Below the pieces are notes generated by a model. That model was not told where the DNA came from. It did no database searches and worked only from the letters and a program-made list of their open reading frames with translations. A program made the translations under genes and the position numbers. From Coptodactyla brooksi (taxonomy: Eukaryota; Arthropoda; Insecta; Coleoptera; Scarabaeidae), in contig JAWQRM010000125.1 of NCBI GenBank assembly GCA_033557675.1, positions 1-29,712 on the forward strand: DNA of 29,712 bases, given 5' to 3'. Positions 17,430 through 27,895 of the stretch are shown here, one piece after another (the first letter of the stretch is position 1; every line of letters begins with the position of its first letter).

Positions 17430-18356
17430 AGGTGGATGTGCTTCCTGTCCAGATCCCAGTGCAATGTAATTATCTCCTTTGCATCAATGTATTCAGTCCT
17501 GGTAGTCCAACCCAGTGCCGAAGGATTCTCCCCTAAATCCCAAAAGCAGCTGTTAAGACAGCTGCTTTTGTCTGAGCAACAGCAACTCCTATGTAAGGTT
17601 CTGGACCAATTAGGTTGAGTTCAGATGCCTTCCTGGCAAGTGAATCAGCTTCATCGTTGCCTGGAGTGCCTTGGTATCATGGTATCCACACTAACTGTAA
17701 CCAGTTAGATTCCCCTAAATTCGCGAGGTTTCTTCGACACTTTCAAACCAATTTAGACTTATATTGGACGGAATCAAGCACTAACAACTTCGCTTGACTA
17801 TCTGTATATATTTTTATTGTTCTGCCCATGTAGTGCAAAGTCATCAATTCCCTGGCGCACAGCTTAATTACAAGTATCTCTGCTTGAAAAACTGTTATAC
17901 GCTTCTCAAGGCTGTGAGATTGTTCAACTCTTTGTGAATTACAGTACATTCCTGCCCCTGATCCATTTTGTGTCCGGGGCCCATCAGTATAGCAACAGAT
18001 GTCAACTCTTAACAGATCCGTCTGATTTCGACTCTATTCATCTTTGGTAGCAGGACGGTATAGGGTTGATCAAATGTTGCTGTTTTAGGCATTATGTCAG
18101 GCACCCTATTGAAAATATGGTGGCGTTCTATTTCTGCCACAAATAGCTCAGGTCGTGAACTAATGTCCTGGGCTCTTTCATTACCCAGTGCTTTGTATCT
18201 GTAGGTTGTCATTCTCGCCTCTCTCTCCAGAAAAACATAGAGAGGAGGTTGATCCAGATGGACCATTGCAGCCATGGGCGTCGATCTCGTTCCATGTGTG
18301 TGGCTTATCGAGGATAACACCCAGAGATCCCTTAGTTTGATCATCCCATCATTCAA
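17430..18356 (-). pseudogene. LINE fragment: end of RT region plus RNase H domain
   Basis: Minus strand. First part (18356-18009): TPMAAMVHLDQPPLYVFLER then EARMTTYRY, the post-RT segment of RNase-H-bearing LINEs (I/Jockey-type, 'LPPLxxxVxxEAxxxxYRL'), and a stop at 18009-18011. A shift of frame then gives the RNase H domain: DICCYTDGPRTQNGSGAGMY (first catalytic D in YTDG), VFQAEILVIKLC (the E), IKIYTDSQAKLL (second D), then a stop near 17743 and WIPWYQGTPGNDEADSLA (final D; the usual GH is WY), and GPEPYIGV. Order and spacing fit. RNase H removes the RNA strand after reverse transcription. Frameshift, stop and loss of the His show decay. The polymerase active site is absent. Confidence 0.85.
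17541..17570. repeat. Perfect 13-bp hairpin within the LINE 3' part
   Basis: CAAAAGCAGCTGT (17541-17553) pairs exactly with ACAGCTGCTTTTG (17558-17570), loop TAAG. It follows the RNase H codons on the minus strand. In that sense it would be a stem without a U-run. Confidence 0.9.
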
Positions 18357-18497
18357 ACAACCTTAAATTGACAGTAACTTCGATAACCAGGAAACAGAAG
18401 ATATTGAAAGAGGTGTGCTAGTAGCTCTAAAATATATTGCTACCTACGTTTATTTAGCAAATTGAAACATGTATCTGCTACATGAATGGCGGTAGAA

Positions 18498-19003
18498 GTG
18501 ATAATGTTCTCAGAGCCAGAAAAACTACCAAATAAGGAAAAGTTTTACCGGCCAATATCCAAGTTGCTAACCAATAGCTTCAAAATTATTCGACCATCTT
18601 CCCATTAAAAGGCCCAAACTGATAATCGAATATAAATATCTTAAGTTCCAACTATTACTCCGGTTTCAGACTAAAATACAACTAATAATAAAACACCAAT
18701 AACTATGTTTTAGAATAAAAACAACTTTGTTCAACTAATTTTTAGACGTTGCATAAGATTCTGACGAAGTTCGATACGAAAGACTTATCCACAAATTGAA
18801 TCGTAAAATTCAATTTGAAATTCAAAGCGCTATTGAATTTCAATGGCGCTTTCTTAAGGCAACTTGTGGGGTTTCTAAAATCGTACATCACAAACAGATT
18901 ACTTCGATTAAAACAGACAGATAGCTACTCGAAATTGAAAAACATTATAGGTCTTCAATCTCCCACAACTAGAAAACTTCACTGTTGCTATGCACAAAGG
19001 TAA
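18498..19003 (+). pseudogene. Jockey-like LINE reverse transcriptase fragment
   Basis: Plus strand, three frames. Frame of base 18513: SEPEKLPNKEKFYRPISKLL, matching the Jockey RT opening 'PKPxKxPxxxxSYRPISLL'; then KRPKLIIEYKYL. Frame of 18739: FLDVA (18739-18753), a stop, DSDEVRYERLIHKLN, which equals motif A 'FLDVAQAFDRVWHEGLIHKL'; the catalytic D of FLDVA is kept. Frame of 18815: LRQLVGFLKSYITNRLLRLK and QTDSYSKLKNI, the 'LLKSYLTNRxFxVxxxxxxS' block before GVPQGS, which is missing. ACADGITM near 19123 may be a decayed active-site YADD. Order is correct for an RT. Inactive. It lies divergently to the minus-strand LINE, 140 bases away; the two are different insertions. Confidence 0.82.
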
Positions 19004-19576
19004 CATTGATATCTAGGCATCAGGTGAGAGAAACCCTAGAAGACTCCAAAAATAAATTACAAGCCTGTAAATTTTTCAAATAGAGTTCTAGAAAATAATC
19101 TTAACCAATTTTTAAAATCGGCCTGCGCTGATGGAATAACAATGCCATAACAGAACAACACAAAGATGTTTCAAAACAAACTTCTAGGAAATTCATGATG
19201 TTGTCAGTGAACTTGTTTCGCTACCAAACACGTCAGCGTCGAAGCAATCATACTGCTGGACAATGACAACCAAAGAAAAAGACTGAGGAGCACTAAACTC
19301 TTTGAAAGGGAAATTTAGATTTTTTTAATCAGCGAATACGCGGATTATTTAAATTTTGCGGTCAGTAGAAGTCCAATTATCATAATATTTTGTTGTTGCT
19401 TAAACAGTTGAACATGTTTTGGTGTACTCAATTTTTTACTTGCAGAAAAAATGGAACAAGTAGTTTGAAATAAGTTTTGCTGTAAGAATGGAATAAAATA
19501 CAGCACCGTATTAGGAATACTGAATATTACTTTTGGTGAGTATTCTGTGAATAAAACAAACGTCTTCAAGTAGCAC
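19004..19576. other. Mostly unrecognised; may include the decayed RT 3' part
   Basis: ACADGITM (about 19120-19145) and HKDVSKQTSRKF (about 19159-19195) can be read as remnants of the YADD block and the following segment of the upstream RT, but this is weak. From about 19320 to 19576 nothing is recognised except the probable leader of the next mariner. Confidence 0.3.
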
Positions 19577-20233
19577 AAACGTTTCCAAGACGTTGAAGAT
19601 GAAGAGCACGCTGGATGCTATAGCACATCAACAACCAATGACAACGGAAAAAAAGTGAAGAAAATTATTATAATTTGGATAATCTTCAAGTCTTTATCGG
19701 AGAGCTTGCTCATGATCTTGGCATATAATTTTGCTCAGGTGAAGCAATTTTTGGGACACTCATGTCCTGGACATGAGACGTATGACAATAAAACGTTGAA
19801 CTGGGATGAAAGCCAATGTCGAAAGGACATTCAGGAGTGGCTAAGAAGTGGCGAAATAAACTCAACTACGTTCTAGAACTGCTCCAACTAGTCATAACTA
19901 TCTTCGATCACAAATATCTATCACAAATATCTTCGATTTCAATGATATAGTGTGTCTATAAGTTCTTACGACTAGGTTCCACGATCAATAAGGAGTATTT
20001 TAGGAAAGTGCTATGCCATTTACGTGCACCAGTCCGAAGAAAATGTCCGGATTTGTATTGAAACAATCCTTTGACACAATTCCAAAAGGAATACCGTTAT
20101 GGTGCCTCAGCATCCATATTAAAAAAAATTGTATCCCAGAAATGATTCAAAGAATGGAAAATGATTCGACATAATCATATTACACTGCTTTGTGGACTGC
20201 TTTGAAGTGAACAAAATTAATATTAATGGCTAG
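19577..20233 (+). pseudogene. Decayed mariner transposase (SETMAR-like lineage)
   Basis: Recognisable islands in order: FQDVEDEEHAGCYSTSTTND (19583-19642), matching 'REDVEDDERPGRPSTSTTDEN' of the linker between the HTHs; VKKIII; GELAHDLGI in a shifted frame (about 19697-19725), the second HTH; a poorly matching middle; FDFNDIV then, after a stop and a shift, FLRLGSTINKEYF (about 19950-19990), equal to 'FLPxGxTVNKEYY'; KVLCHLRAPVRRKCPDLY (about 19997-20060), equal to 'EVLRRLRxAVRRKRPDLW'; and the C-terminal VNKINING with TAG at 20231-20233. The segment holding the second and third catalytic Asp is deleted. A small tandem duplication (ATCACAAATATCT) sits at about 19906-19933. Dead copy. Confidence 0.8.
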
Positions 20234-23200
20234 ATAAAGTTTTTTGGGAAAAACGAAAATTCCTCTTATTTTTTGACCAAATTTCGTAATGTGCGATAAT
20301 GTAAAAAGTAGAGTTAGAGTAATTTAGTGGTCAAAAGGCGGGTAACGAAATCTTAATGATACCATTGTATGAATCTTGGATATGATTAGGTTTATGATAT
20401 AAAAGCGCAATTAACGTAGGCCTAATTAAACAAAAAAGTTCATTCCAGATCCGGAAATGGTCGAATTGAATTATTAAGGGAAATTCTGCTACTTAAATTA
20501 ATTACGTTGCCGTTTTTCGTTAAATTTTGGGGGATCTTGTTAGATGGCGTGCGACCAAGAATGAAATTTTTAATAATTTTAATTGATTACTTCATGTAAT
20601 CAAATAATTGTAATGAAAGTAAAAAGAAATTCTTTTTATTACAGAAAGCTAATAAGAAATACTAACGAATTAGCAGCTTGAAGTTAGTTAAAAGAATTTT
20701 TTAATTAATTAAAAGAATTTTTGCTTTCAACGTGGCTTCTTTATAAAATTAGTGTTAGCAAATTTCTCATTTTGATAAGATAATTAGATTAGCAACCCTA
20801 CACCGACCTTCGCGAGTGGATTAGGTAACTGAATTAGTGTTACTTAATAATTCTACTCGGTAATCAGTTTAATTAACATTTGTTTCATTAAAGGTTCGTA
20901 TTGGGTATTTTCAGATTTGCTTAGTACGTGAAATAAGTTTTACAATGGAGTATTGATTGCATCCATCAGTTGGAGAACATACCTATAGCTAGTATATTTT
21001 GATTCATATTCCCATTCAACTCCCATATAGAAGAAGAGTTTAGACTCACACGAAGATATAGTTCTAAGGACATCTGAAAATAAAAATTATTATTATGTTG
21101 TATAAGAACACTTTTAAAAGCTTTGTCATTCAGATAGATGCAGCAACAAGATTTAATTAACTATGTCAAATGGACGAAAGTTAATCGGTATTGGATTTTG
21201 TATCTTTCAGGCGAGACTGAACAGATCTGGCGATAACAAACCGCTTATTCGTTTGATATGAAGAGATACCTCTAAATGTTGGGATAAATATGCTTCCTTC
21301 GGGGATAATGACATATGCAGAAGATGATATGCAAAAAGAATTACCTTTGTTTCAAATAATCTTCGTTCCACTGGGGAGTATGTTCTGTACCTGATTTCAC
21401 GAATATAGTGACGTTGATCTTCTTCAATGGCCTTTCCAGTCACTAGAACTTAACAATATAGGGAATTAATGGAAATAGATGATGTGAACGTGATATCAAA
21501 AGACACATGACTGAATTCTTAGTCACCTACTGACTTCACCTGTTGATGTGCAGTATCCCACGTTCCCTAACTTGGCGAATTCTATGCAATGGCAGATGGA
21601 GATTTAAAGAGCAATATTTGTGTTTTAAACTAAAAAATTCAAATATGTTAAAATATTTTAAGTCAATCAGTTTATAGGAACTTTTAAAACAAGCTAAGCC
21701 TTAGAACAAGCTAAGAAATCGATTTTTTTTTGGTGTGGGAAGCTCGCCCTTGACATCTTTTTCTTTATACTAGTTATATCATCTACATTGCCAATTAATA
21801 TTTTACATAACAGCTAATATTTTAATTGCTTTAATAATAATCTAAAGAAAAATATTTTTATTTCATTTTTAGTCGACACCACAAAAATGAAAAATAGTGT
21901 AGCTAAAATGTCAACAATAGTAACTAATTTCCAACTAATAAGTGAAGTTGAATAAACTGTCATTAAATAGATGAATCTTATTTTGACACAAAACCTACCC
22001 TATTCTAAATTCTTGACCATTTTGGCATTCTATGTTTACAAATGGAGTCGTTAATAACTTGCAATTTGTTTCTTTGGTTACAAAATTGATTGTATACCAA
22101 AAGGCAGAAAATTGAAATTTATGCACTACAAATGTTGATATTTCAAATATTGAAACTCTAAACCACTTTCCTGTTGTTCAATTCGACTACAATATGGTTC
22201 AAGGTTATAAACATAACAAGATGAGCTGCATAAACACCAAAGTGTGTAGTGAAGTTTGATTGGTTTTCCAAACAAACATTTTCAGCTCATCTTCAATTTA
22301 CCAAAGTATGGCTGTGTTTTAAAGACTTTGGCATTTTTATCTATATGAGAACTTTCGGCTAGATGAAGATACTTCTTTATTTTTTTTCTGGAAATTAAGA
22401 AAGATTTTCTAGGAACTAAGCTATACATTGGATCTTACAAAATGTGGAGTCGCCAGTACATACTCCTGGCTCCAATAACAGTTTGTAAAACTGGTTACAC
22501 GTCTGAGATAATACACATAATGCACCATTAGAAAAAAGTGCATTTGCATTTGTAACTTCTCAACTTTTTATAATAGGTCCATCGACAAACATCTCATTAA
22601 TTTTGAATTACTATTTTTGGAGAACCCAAATAGAAAGAGAAGAATCGAAAGAAAATAGGAGGGTAATCCAGCCTACAAAATAAGAAGATATCATTTCAAG
22701 GTCCATAACATTTTAAGGAAGTATCCAAGTAAGATAATACGATACAAATAGATTTATTTTAACCACAGCAGGTCACCCTTGAAATAGAGCCCATTTTGTA
22801 ATAGATGCCCTGAGTGAAAGTGTCGTGTATTATATGCTGTAAGGAAACTTAATAGGACTAACGTGTAACAGGAAGTTCAACAAGAGCGAAAGAGATGTGC
22901 TTAAATCAGACTTTGAATAACAAGTTTATTTTAATACGACTTTAAAACAGGAAAATTTACCAAAACCACAAAAAAATTACAAAAAAAAATGTAAAGTTTA
23001 ATCCGTCTTTTAGTTGGAAGGAAAAATCGCTGAAACTTTAAGAAACTTTTAATTAGTTGAAGAATTTTAATACTGCTCTAAGCTAATTGCTCACCACAGG
23101 GACTTTGTAGTACGACCTTTCACGTACACATAGTTGGTTAACTGACAGTACTGGTGTAATTCCTTAGATGTCTGGAGATATAAAATATGGTATAGTCAGA

Positions 23201-23852
23201 AACAACATTACGAATGAATTGCCCAATGGAGTTTATGGCTGGTCAACCCCTTCAAAAACAAACTCGGCGCCAAAGCGGCATAGTTATATATACTAGTATA
23301 AATCCTTTACTTAGGGGGCAAAGAAGAACATAATTGCCTTGTAGATAAAGACTATAAAAGCTGGGCATGTATATATTCATAAATTGGTAGGCCTTATTGC
23401 CCGTTTTCAAGGATTTGTGGACCTTTCGCCCGACAAGGATACGAACAGAATGTGGAATTTCAAGAAAATCTGAAGACAAGGTCCCTTAATAACATATCCC
23501 ATCTCCGTCGCTATTTTCGGTTCTAAGGGGTGAGGCGCCCCTTCTACTGATAACCTGAGAAGTTAGGATATTTTGTACAGGTGTGCTGTAGGGTATATTA
23601 TTAATACCTATGATACAATATCACTTGTTGTATCGAAGCAATTTTAAATGACGAAATACTTCTTAAAACAGGCAACTTTAAAATTTTACAAATTGCAAAA
23701 TTGCAACAAAATCTTAATAAATCTATAATATTTTAACAGCGCCTACAATTTTTGGTTTTGCATAAAAGTAATTTGAAGGTGAAACATTCTCTCGAATAAC
23801 CTGATGAATCGATGAATTGAATAACCTGAAAAATACTAAAAGGTTTGGCTAG
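20234..23852. other. 3.6-kb stretch without a recognisable gene
   Basis: The first 60 bases are the mariner 3' end. Minor structures: TTGATTAC/GTAATCAA hairpin near 20582-20603, a tandem TTAAAAGAATTTTT pair near 20689-20730, and AGATGAGCT/AGCTCATCT near 22221 and 22285. Minus-strand frames at 21207-21443 (78 codons) and 23252-23479 (75 codons) have no motif that I know. I find no element ends. Confidence 0.4.
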
Positions 23853-24140
23853 AATTTGAAGCTTATCTCATCAAAGAGTGATATTGCGTACTTGGCAGAC
23901 TTGTATAAATTGTTTAATGATATGAATCTGCAGTTTCAAGGTGACGAGTTAAACTTAATTAAGACAAAAAATACCTTTGCTGCTTTCGTAGTCAAACTGC
24001 TATTATACAAAAAAAATCTAGGCAGACGGGAACTCAATAACATTCCTAACTTATCAGCAGTATCATTCGACAAAGTCGGCTTGCTTGTTTACTGTCAACA
24101 CTTGGAAAGCCTCCGCGATGATTTCAAGGAACGATTATAG
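23853..24140 (+). pseudogene. hAT transposase-like fragment (ZBED-type)
   Basis: The frame opens after a stop at 23850-23852 and ends with a TAG at 24138-24140. Residues SDIAYLADLYKLFNDMNLQF then QGDELNLI closely follow the pattern 'LAYLADIFxxLNxLNLxLQG' of the hAT/ZBED5-type transposase core, and the rest (KLLLYKKNLGRRELNNIPNL and a C-terminal HLESLRDDF) matches the helical insertion domain 'F..KL.LW...V......FP.L......HL..L...F'. The BED finger, catalytic residues and C-terminal dimerisation domain are missing. The frame ends just before the inverted terminal repeat of the Penelope-like element at 24144, so insertion of the PLE or an earlier truncation set its right edge; I do not find the remaining hAT part on the other side. 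Confidence 0.72.
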
Positions 24141-24197
24141 GACATTAAATATAAAATAATAATTTATATGGCTTTGATATATATTTTCGTTTTCTAC

Positions 24198-24237
24198 CGG
24201 ACCGGTTTCGGTCTCTTTACAAGACCATCTTCAGAGG
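24198..24237 (-). ncRNA. Hammerhead-like motif in the left PLE terminal repeat (antisense)
   Basis: On the minus strand: CTGAAGA (from + 24234-24228), T, GGTC, loop, GACC, GAAA, then ACCGGT and C. This is the same layout as the right copy. The first base after the expected cleavage point is C and cannot pair with the U before CTGAAGA, so this copy is probably weaker or dead. It points away from the element's genes. Confidence 0.4.
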
Positions 24238-24328
24238 TTCCAGATAACTAGAATAAACAGTATGTGTAACAATGCAGTACAATTACATTGCATTGCATAT
24301 TTACAGGTACAATGCAATTTAAATTACA

Positions 24329-26490
24329 ATGCAATTTCAATCACAGAAAATCGACTATATAGAACTAACACAACTTATTCAAGAAATAAAAGATCTTCAA
24401 TCACTAACTAGAATAGAACAGAGACAGCAGAAAGACCTCAAACTTAAAACTCTAAGACAAATCAAACATTCCAAAAACAGAAAACCAAAGGAATACCAAA
24501 TAGCACATCATTTCCACCAAAGATTCACTAATTTATCAACTACAGAATTCAATAAATAGGAAGCAGACTTACTAAACAAAGGTGCCAAATATGCCATACC
24601 TCCAATAAAGCCAGATCTACCAACCATAGCAATCGAAATGGCTGTTATAAAACACCCGCAAGAAGAAGATATAAACCTATTCTCATACAACTCATCAGGA
24701 ATGAAGAAACACAGGATCAAAGAATGAAAAGTACAAAAACCAAACAAATAGAACTGACAAAAGAGGTGAGTTGCCCCAACAAAATAGAACATAAGGTCAA
24801 ACAAAACAATTTAATACTAGCAAATGCAGATAAAAAAGCAAGACTGGTGATCATGAATAGAAACGAATATATACAAAAAACAGAATCATTTCTGAAAGAG
24901 AATAATTTAAAAATAACCAATAAAAACCCATTACAATCATATTTGTCTCAAACCAAGAAACTTCTTAAGAGTACTAAAAATACACTAGAAAAAGTCAACA
25001 TCCACAGTGATAATCTAATACCAATGAACCCAAAAATACCAAGATTACATGCACTCCCTTAACTACACAAACTTAATATCCCAATAAGACCAGTAATAAA
25101 CTAAATAAATTCACCAACACACCAAATAAATAAAAACATTAACTATATTTTTCAAAAAATAAACAAATAGAAGCCTACATATGCCATAAAAACTAGACAA
25201 CACTTACTACAAATTCTTAAAGAAACACATATTAATGAAAATTACACCTTATTTTCCCTTGATATAAAAAATTTGTATACTAATATACCAATAAATGATA
25301 CAATAAAATTAGTTAATGGTATAATAGCTGACAACACACACATATAATCACAAGCAGATGACATAAAATTATTACTAAAACACTGCCTCCTACAAAATTT
25401 TTTTTTCGTTTAATAACACTATATATATACAATGAGGCACGACCTGTCTATGAGCTCTCCTATTAGTGGTTTGATGGCTGACATCTACATGGACAATTTT
25501 AAATAAAAATTAATAAGTAATTCTATTTTTAATAATAATGTAGTCTAATGGATAAGATACGTCGATGACGTATTAGTAATTTGGAAAAACAACGATAGAA
25601 TACAAACATATCAATCAAATAAACAATAAAATACAATTTACCATAGAAATAGAAAAAAATAAATAATTAAATCATTTAGACATTACAACTAACAGAAATC
25701 TACATACTTTTAACTATACAATATATCGCAAACCAACACAAACAAACGCCATAATACCACAAAATTCACACCATATTTAATACATCACATTTCACATAAG
25801 ATGGCAGCCTTCCACTCATATATATATAGAATGCTTTCCATACAATTGGACCCCAAAGATTTAGAGAAGAAACTTAGCACAATCCTTCAAATAGCACCTA
25901 ACAATGGATACAACATACAATCAATACGCAACATGATAAATGAGAAAGTAGAAAAATACCATAACACTATAACTTTAACCAACAATAGAAGCTCACATGA
26001 GCATCCAATATACAGAAAATTTACCTGACAAAGCAACATAACATTACAAAGAATCCTACGTAAATTTGATATAAAGGCAGTGTTTAAAACAAAGAAAACT
26101 TTGAAAAATATTTTAAGTAATTCAATAGATAAAATAAATTGTATGGATAAAAGCGGAGTATACGAACTCCAGTGCAAAACGTGCAATGCCATCTATATAG
26201 GAGAAACAGGTAGAAACATAAGAAAGCGATTAAAGGAGCACAAAATGAATGAAAAATACAATTTTGGTAAACACTTAATATTTACCAATCACGAGTTTGA
26301 AGAGGAGAAAAACATAAAATTGCTACACAACCTCCCAAAAAGTTCTCTACTAGAACTAACGGAAGCATATGAAATAGACAAATTAATTAAAACCAGACCA
26401 CACATAAGATGCGTAAATGAGCAAATAAACACTCAAACTACACATACTTATAATTTCTTAAGAAACCCTTTGAACAAAATATCCATATAA
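24329..26490 (+). pseudogene. Penelope-like RT and GIY-YIG endonuclease, multiple stops
   Basis: Residues from 24329 in one frame (KIDYIELTQLIQEIKDLQSL, LLNKGAKYAIPPIKPDL after a TAG) are the PLE N-terminal region; a shift near 24700 leads to a single frame through to 26490. Seen there: ADKKARLVIMNRNEYIQK, PRLHALP.LHKLNIPIRPVI, FSLDIKNLYTNIP (motif A; D at 25261-25263), SSPISGLMADIYMDNF (motif B), WIRYVDDVLVIW (motif C; YVDD at 25558-25569), then MAAFHSYIYRML and the nuclease SGVYELQCKTCNAIYIGETG (GVY at 26155-26163, YIG at 26194-26202, ten residues apart), RKRLKEH. All catalytic Asp residues are kept, but at least eight in-frame stops (25060, 25102, 25168, 25345, 25411, 25414, 25504, 25546) and the frameshift make it inactive. 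The last open part, 26080-26490, holds the intact nuclease. Confidence 0.92.
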
Positions 26491-26724
26491 AGAAAACCAC
26501 CATATTATTAATCCTTACAGTTATTTAAAATATATTCACATTAAATTTGTCATCTCTCCCCACCAGAAAAAAAAATAACATTCTCATCGTTTTGTGTTTC
26601 CCAAAACTCGTTCTCGTTATAACTTTTGTAGTATATTTCAGTCGCTGATACTCTAGTCTGTTTCCAACATTTCATACATACTAATAAATAAATATTTTCC
26701 TGCAATAGAGTTTTGACGTAGAGT

Positions 26725-26825
26725 TATCTGAAACCTCTGAAGATGGTCTTGTAAACAGACCGAAACCGGTCAGGGAAAAAATAAAATACATATCAAGGCC
26801 ATTGAAATTATTATTTTATACTTAA
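26725..26825. repeat. Right inverted terminal repeat of the PLE
   Basis: Reverse complement of the left end at 24144-24250. Shared blocks include CCTCTGAAGATGGTCTTGTA, GACCGAAACCGGTC, and AAATTATTATTTTATA at the tip. Confidence 0.85.
26734..26776 (+). ncRNA. Hammerhead-ribozyme-like motif in the right PLE terminal repeat
   Basis: CCT (26734-26736), CTGAAGA core (26737-26743, fits CUGANGA), T, GGTC (26745-26748), 9-base loop, GACC (26758-26761), GAAA (26762-26765). A15.1 to U16.1 is ACCGGT (26765-26770), then C (26771) as cleavage base and AGG (26772-26774), which pairs with CCT as a 3-bp stem I. Stem III is a palindrome with no loop, so it would have to act as a dimer, as reported for minimal hammerheads in Penelope-like elements. 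Deviation: one extra T between the core A and stem II. Activity is not shown. Confidence 0.5.
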
Positions 26826-27429
26826 ACCTATTTACGAATGTAAAACATGGCTACTAGCGGTATGCACACGAATTTAAAAATAATAGTGGCAATAGCTATT
26901 AGTGGTAAGTAAAAAAAAATGGGGTGCTTCACCTCCTCTTTATGATGCTAACCTGGGTTTTCCAATTTTAGAGTAATGGTGACATTGTTTCACTGTTCCA
27001 GAAAAATATGTAGGCACATTGTAACAGAAAATTAAATTTCAGAATTTAATATATATGTCCCCCCAATTTTTACCTCTCAAACGTGTACAGAGGCTGGTCT
27101 TTCTGAACATTTTTAAAAATGTTTGTGAAACGAGTTAATGATTTGTGTGATAATTGCTATTGTTTATTATATTATTTGAAGTATATTTCTCAATAAAAAA
27201 TACTAATCTAAAACTAAATTCTGGGTTAATTTATTGCGTTAGTTAATCGTATTTACTGGCTTTCTCTTCCACTTATTAATAGCGTATTCAGTTATTCAAC
27301 AAGAATGGAATAATATCGCTTGCTCACGAGAATAAAGTTTCTCAAGCCGGATAGACCCAGATTTTTAAACAGATTTCCACTTAATCAACGTGATAACACT
27401 ATTAGTCGAATTTAATATCCATCACCCGA
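26826..27429. other. Non-coding, nothing recognised
   Basis: AT-rich sequence on the right side of the PLE. I looked here for the missing hAT C-terminus and did not find it. Confidence 0.45.
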
Positions 27430-27895
27430 CTCAGTGTCCCTCAGCTTGATGTAATAGACCAGACGTTCGAATCGATTGGAGCGCGAGGGCTGCGTTTGAA
27501 TGCTCCGAAGGATTCACCACGCCCCACTGGGCCGAATTGTTTCTGATCTCGTCAAAGTGCAGATATCATTTTTGGTTGAGTGACTCCTAGCGGGGGTTGG
27601 CAGTTATCCCATCCCACGAGTACCTCCTGCCACCCAAAAGCTGGCCAGGCAACGATAGCCGCCCTGTTAGCACGTTAATTACTATGCCTCCCTCTCCCAC
27701 ATTTTCGCGCTCTTCAAGACTGACAGTGTATAGTAGTCGATGGTACACACTTTGGCGGCCGAAGGGAGAGGATGATAATAAGGGTTCCAGTTTGACAATG
27801 GCGAGATGAGGGGCGCCTAAAGGGAAGATAGGGTGATGGTTTGGTGAGTGTATATTACCACGTCTCCTCGCGAGACCCGAAAATGACAAACGACG
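27430..27895. other. GC-rich island with open frames on both strands, nature unknown
   Basis: The base composition changes sharply: for example 35 of 60 bases at 27601-27660 are G or C, against roughly a third in the surroundings. The minus strand has an open frame of 100 codons (27889-27587) containing LARRRGNIHSPNHHPIFPLG and GGIVINVLTGRLSLPGQLLG; the plus strand has one of 70 (27597-27809). The minus frame is Arg/Gly/Pro-rich and could be a piece of a repeat, an LTR or a promoter region with an incidental frame. GTTCGAATC at 27467-27475 resembles a pol III B box, but no A box at the right distance is evident. I do not recognise a family. Confidence 0.4.

Larger units (their letters stand above)
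24144..26825 (+). mobile_element. Penelope-like element with inverted terminal repeats
   Basis: The outer ~95 bases at each side are inverted copies: left 24144-24250 (AAATAATAATTTATATGG.., ..ACCGGTTTCGGTCTCTTTAC, AAGACCATCTTCAGAGG) and right 26725-26825 (its reverse complement, slightly diverged). Between them lie, in one orientation, a PLE N-terminal region, RT and GIY-YIG endonuclease. Terminal repeats of Penelope-type elements are known to occur in direct or inverted arrangement and to carry hammerhead ribozyme motifs, which fits here. Target-site duplications could not be identified. The element follows the hAT fragment. Confidence 0.85.

Noticed and set aside
23790..23860. CTGATGA..GAAA near 23801 as a hammerhead ribozyme
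   Set aside because: The intervening bases do not form stem II; the match comes from a duplicated GAATAACCTGA.
27440..27500. tRNA-like T-arm GTTCGAATC
   Set aside because: No acceptor stem, A box or anticodon arm at the proper spacing.
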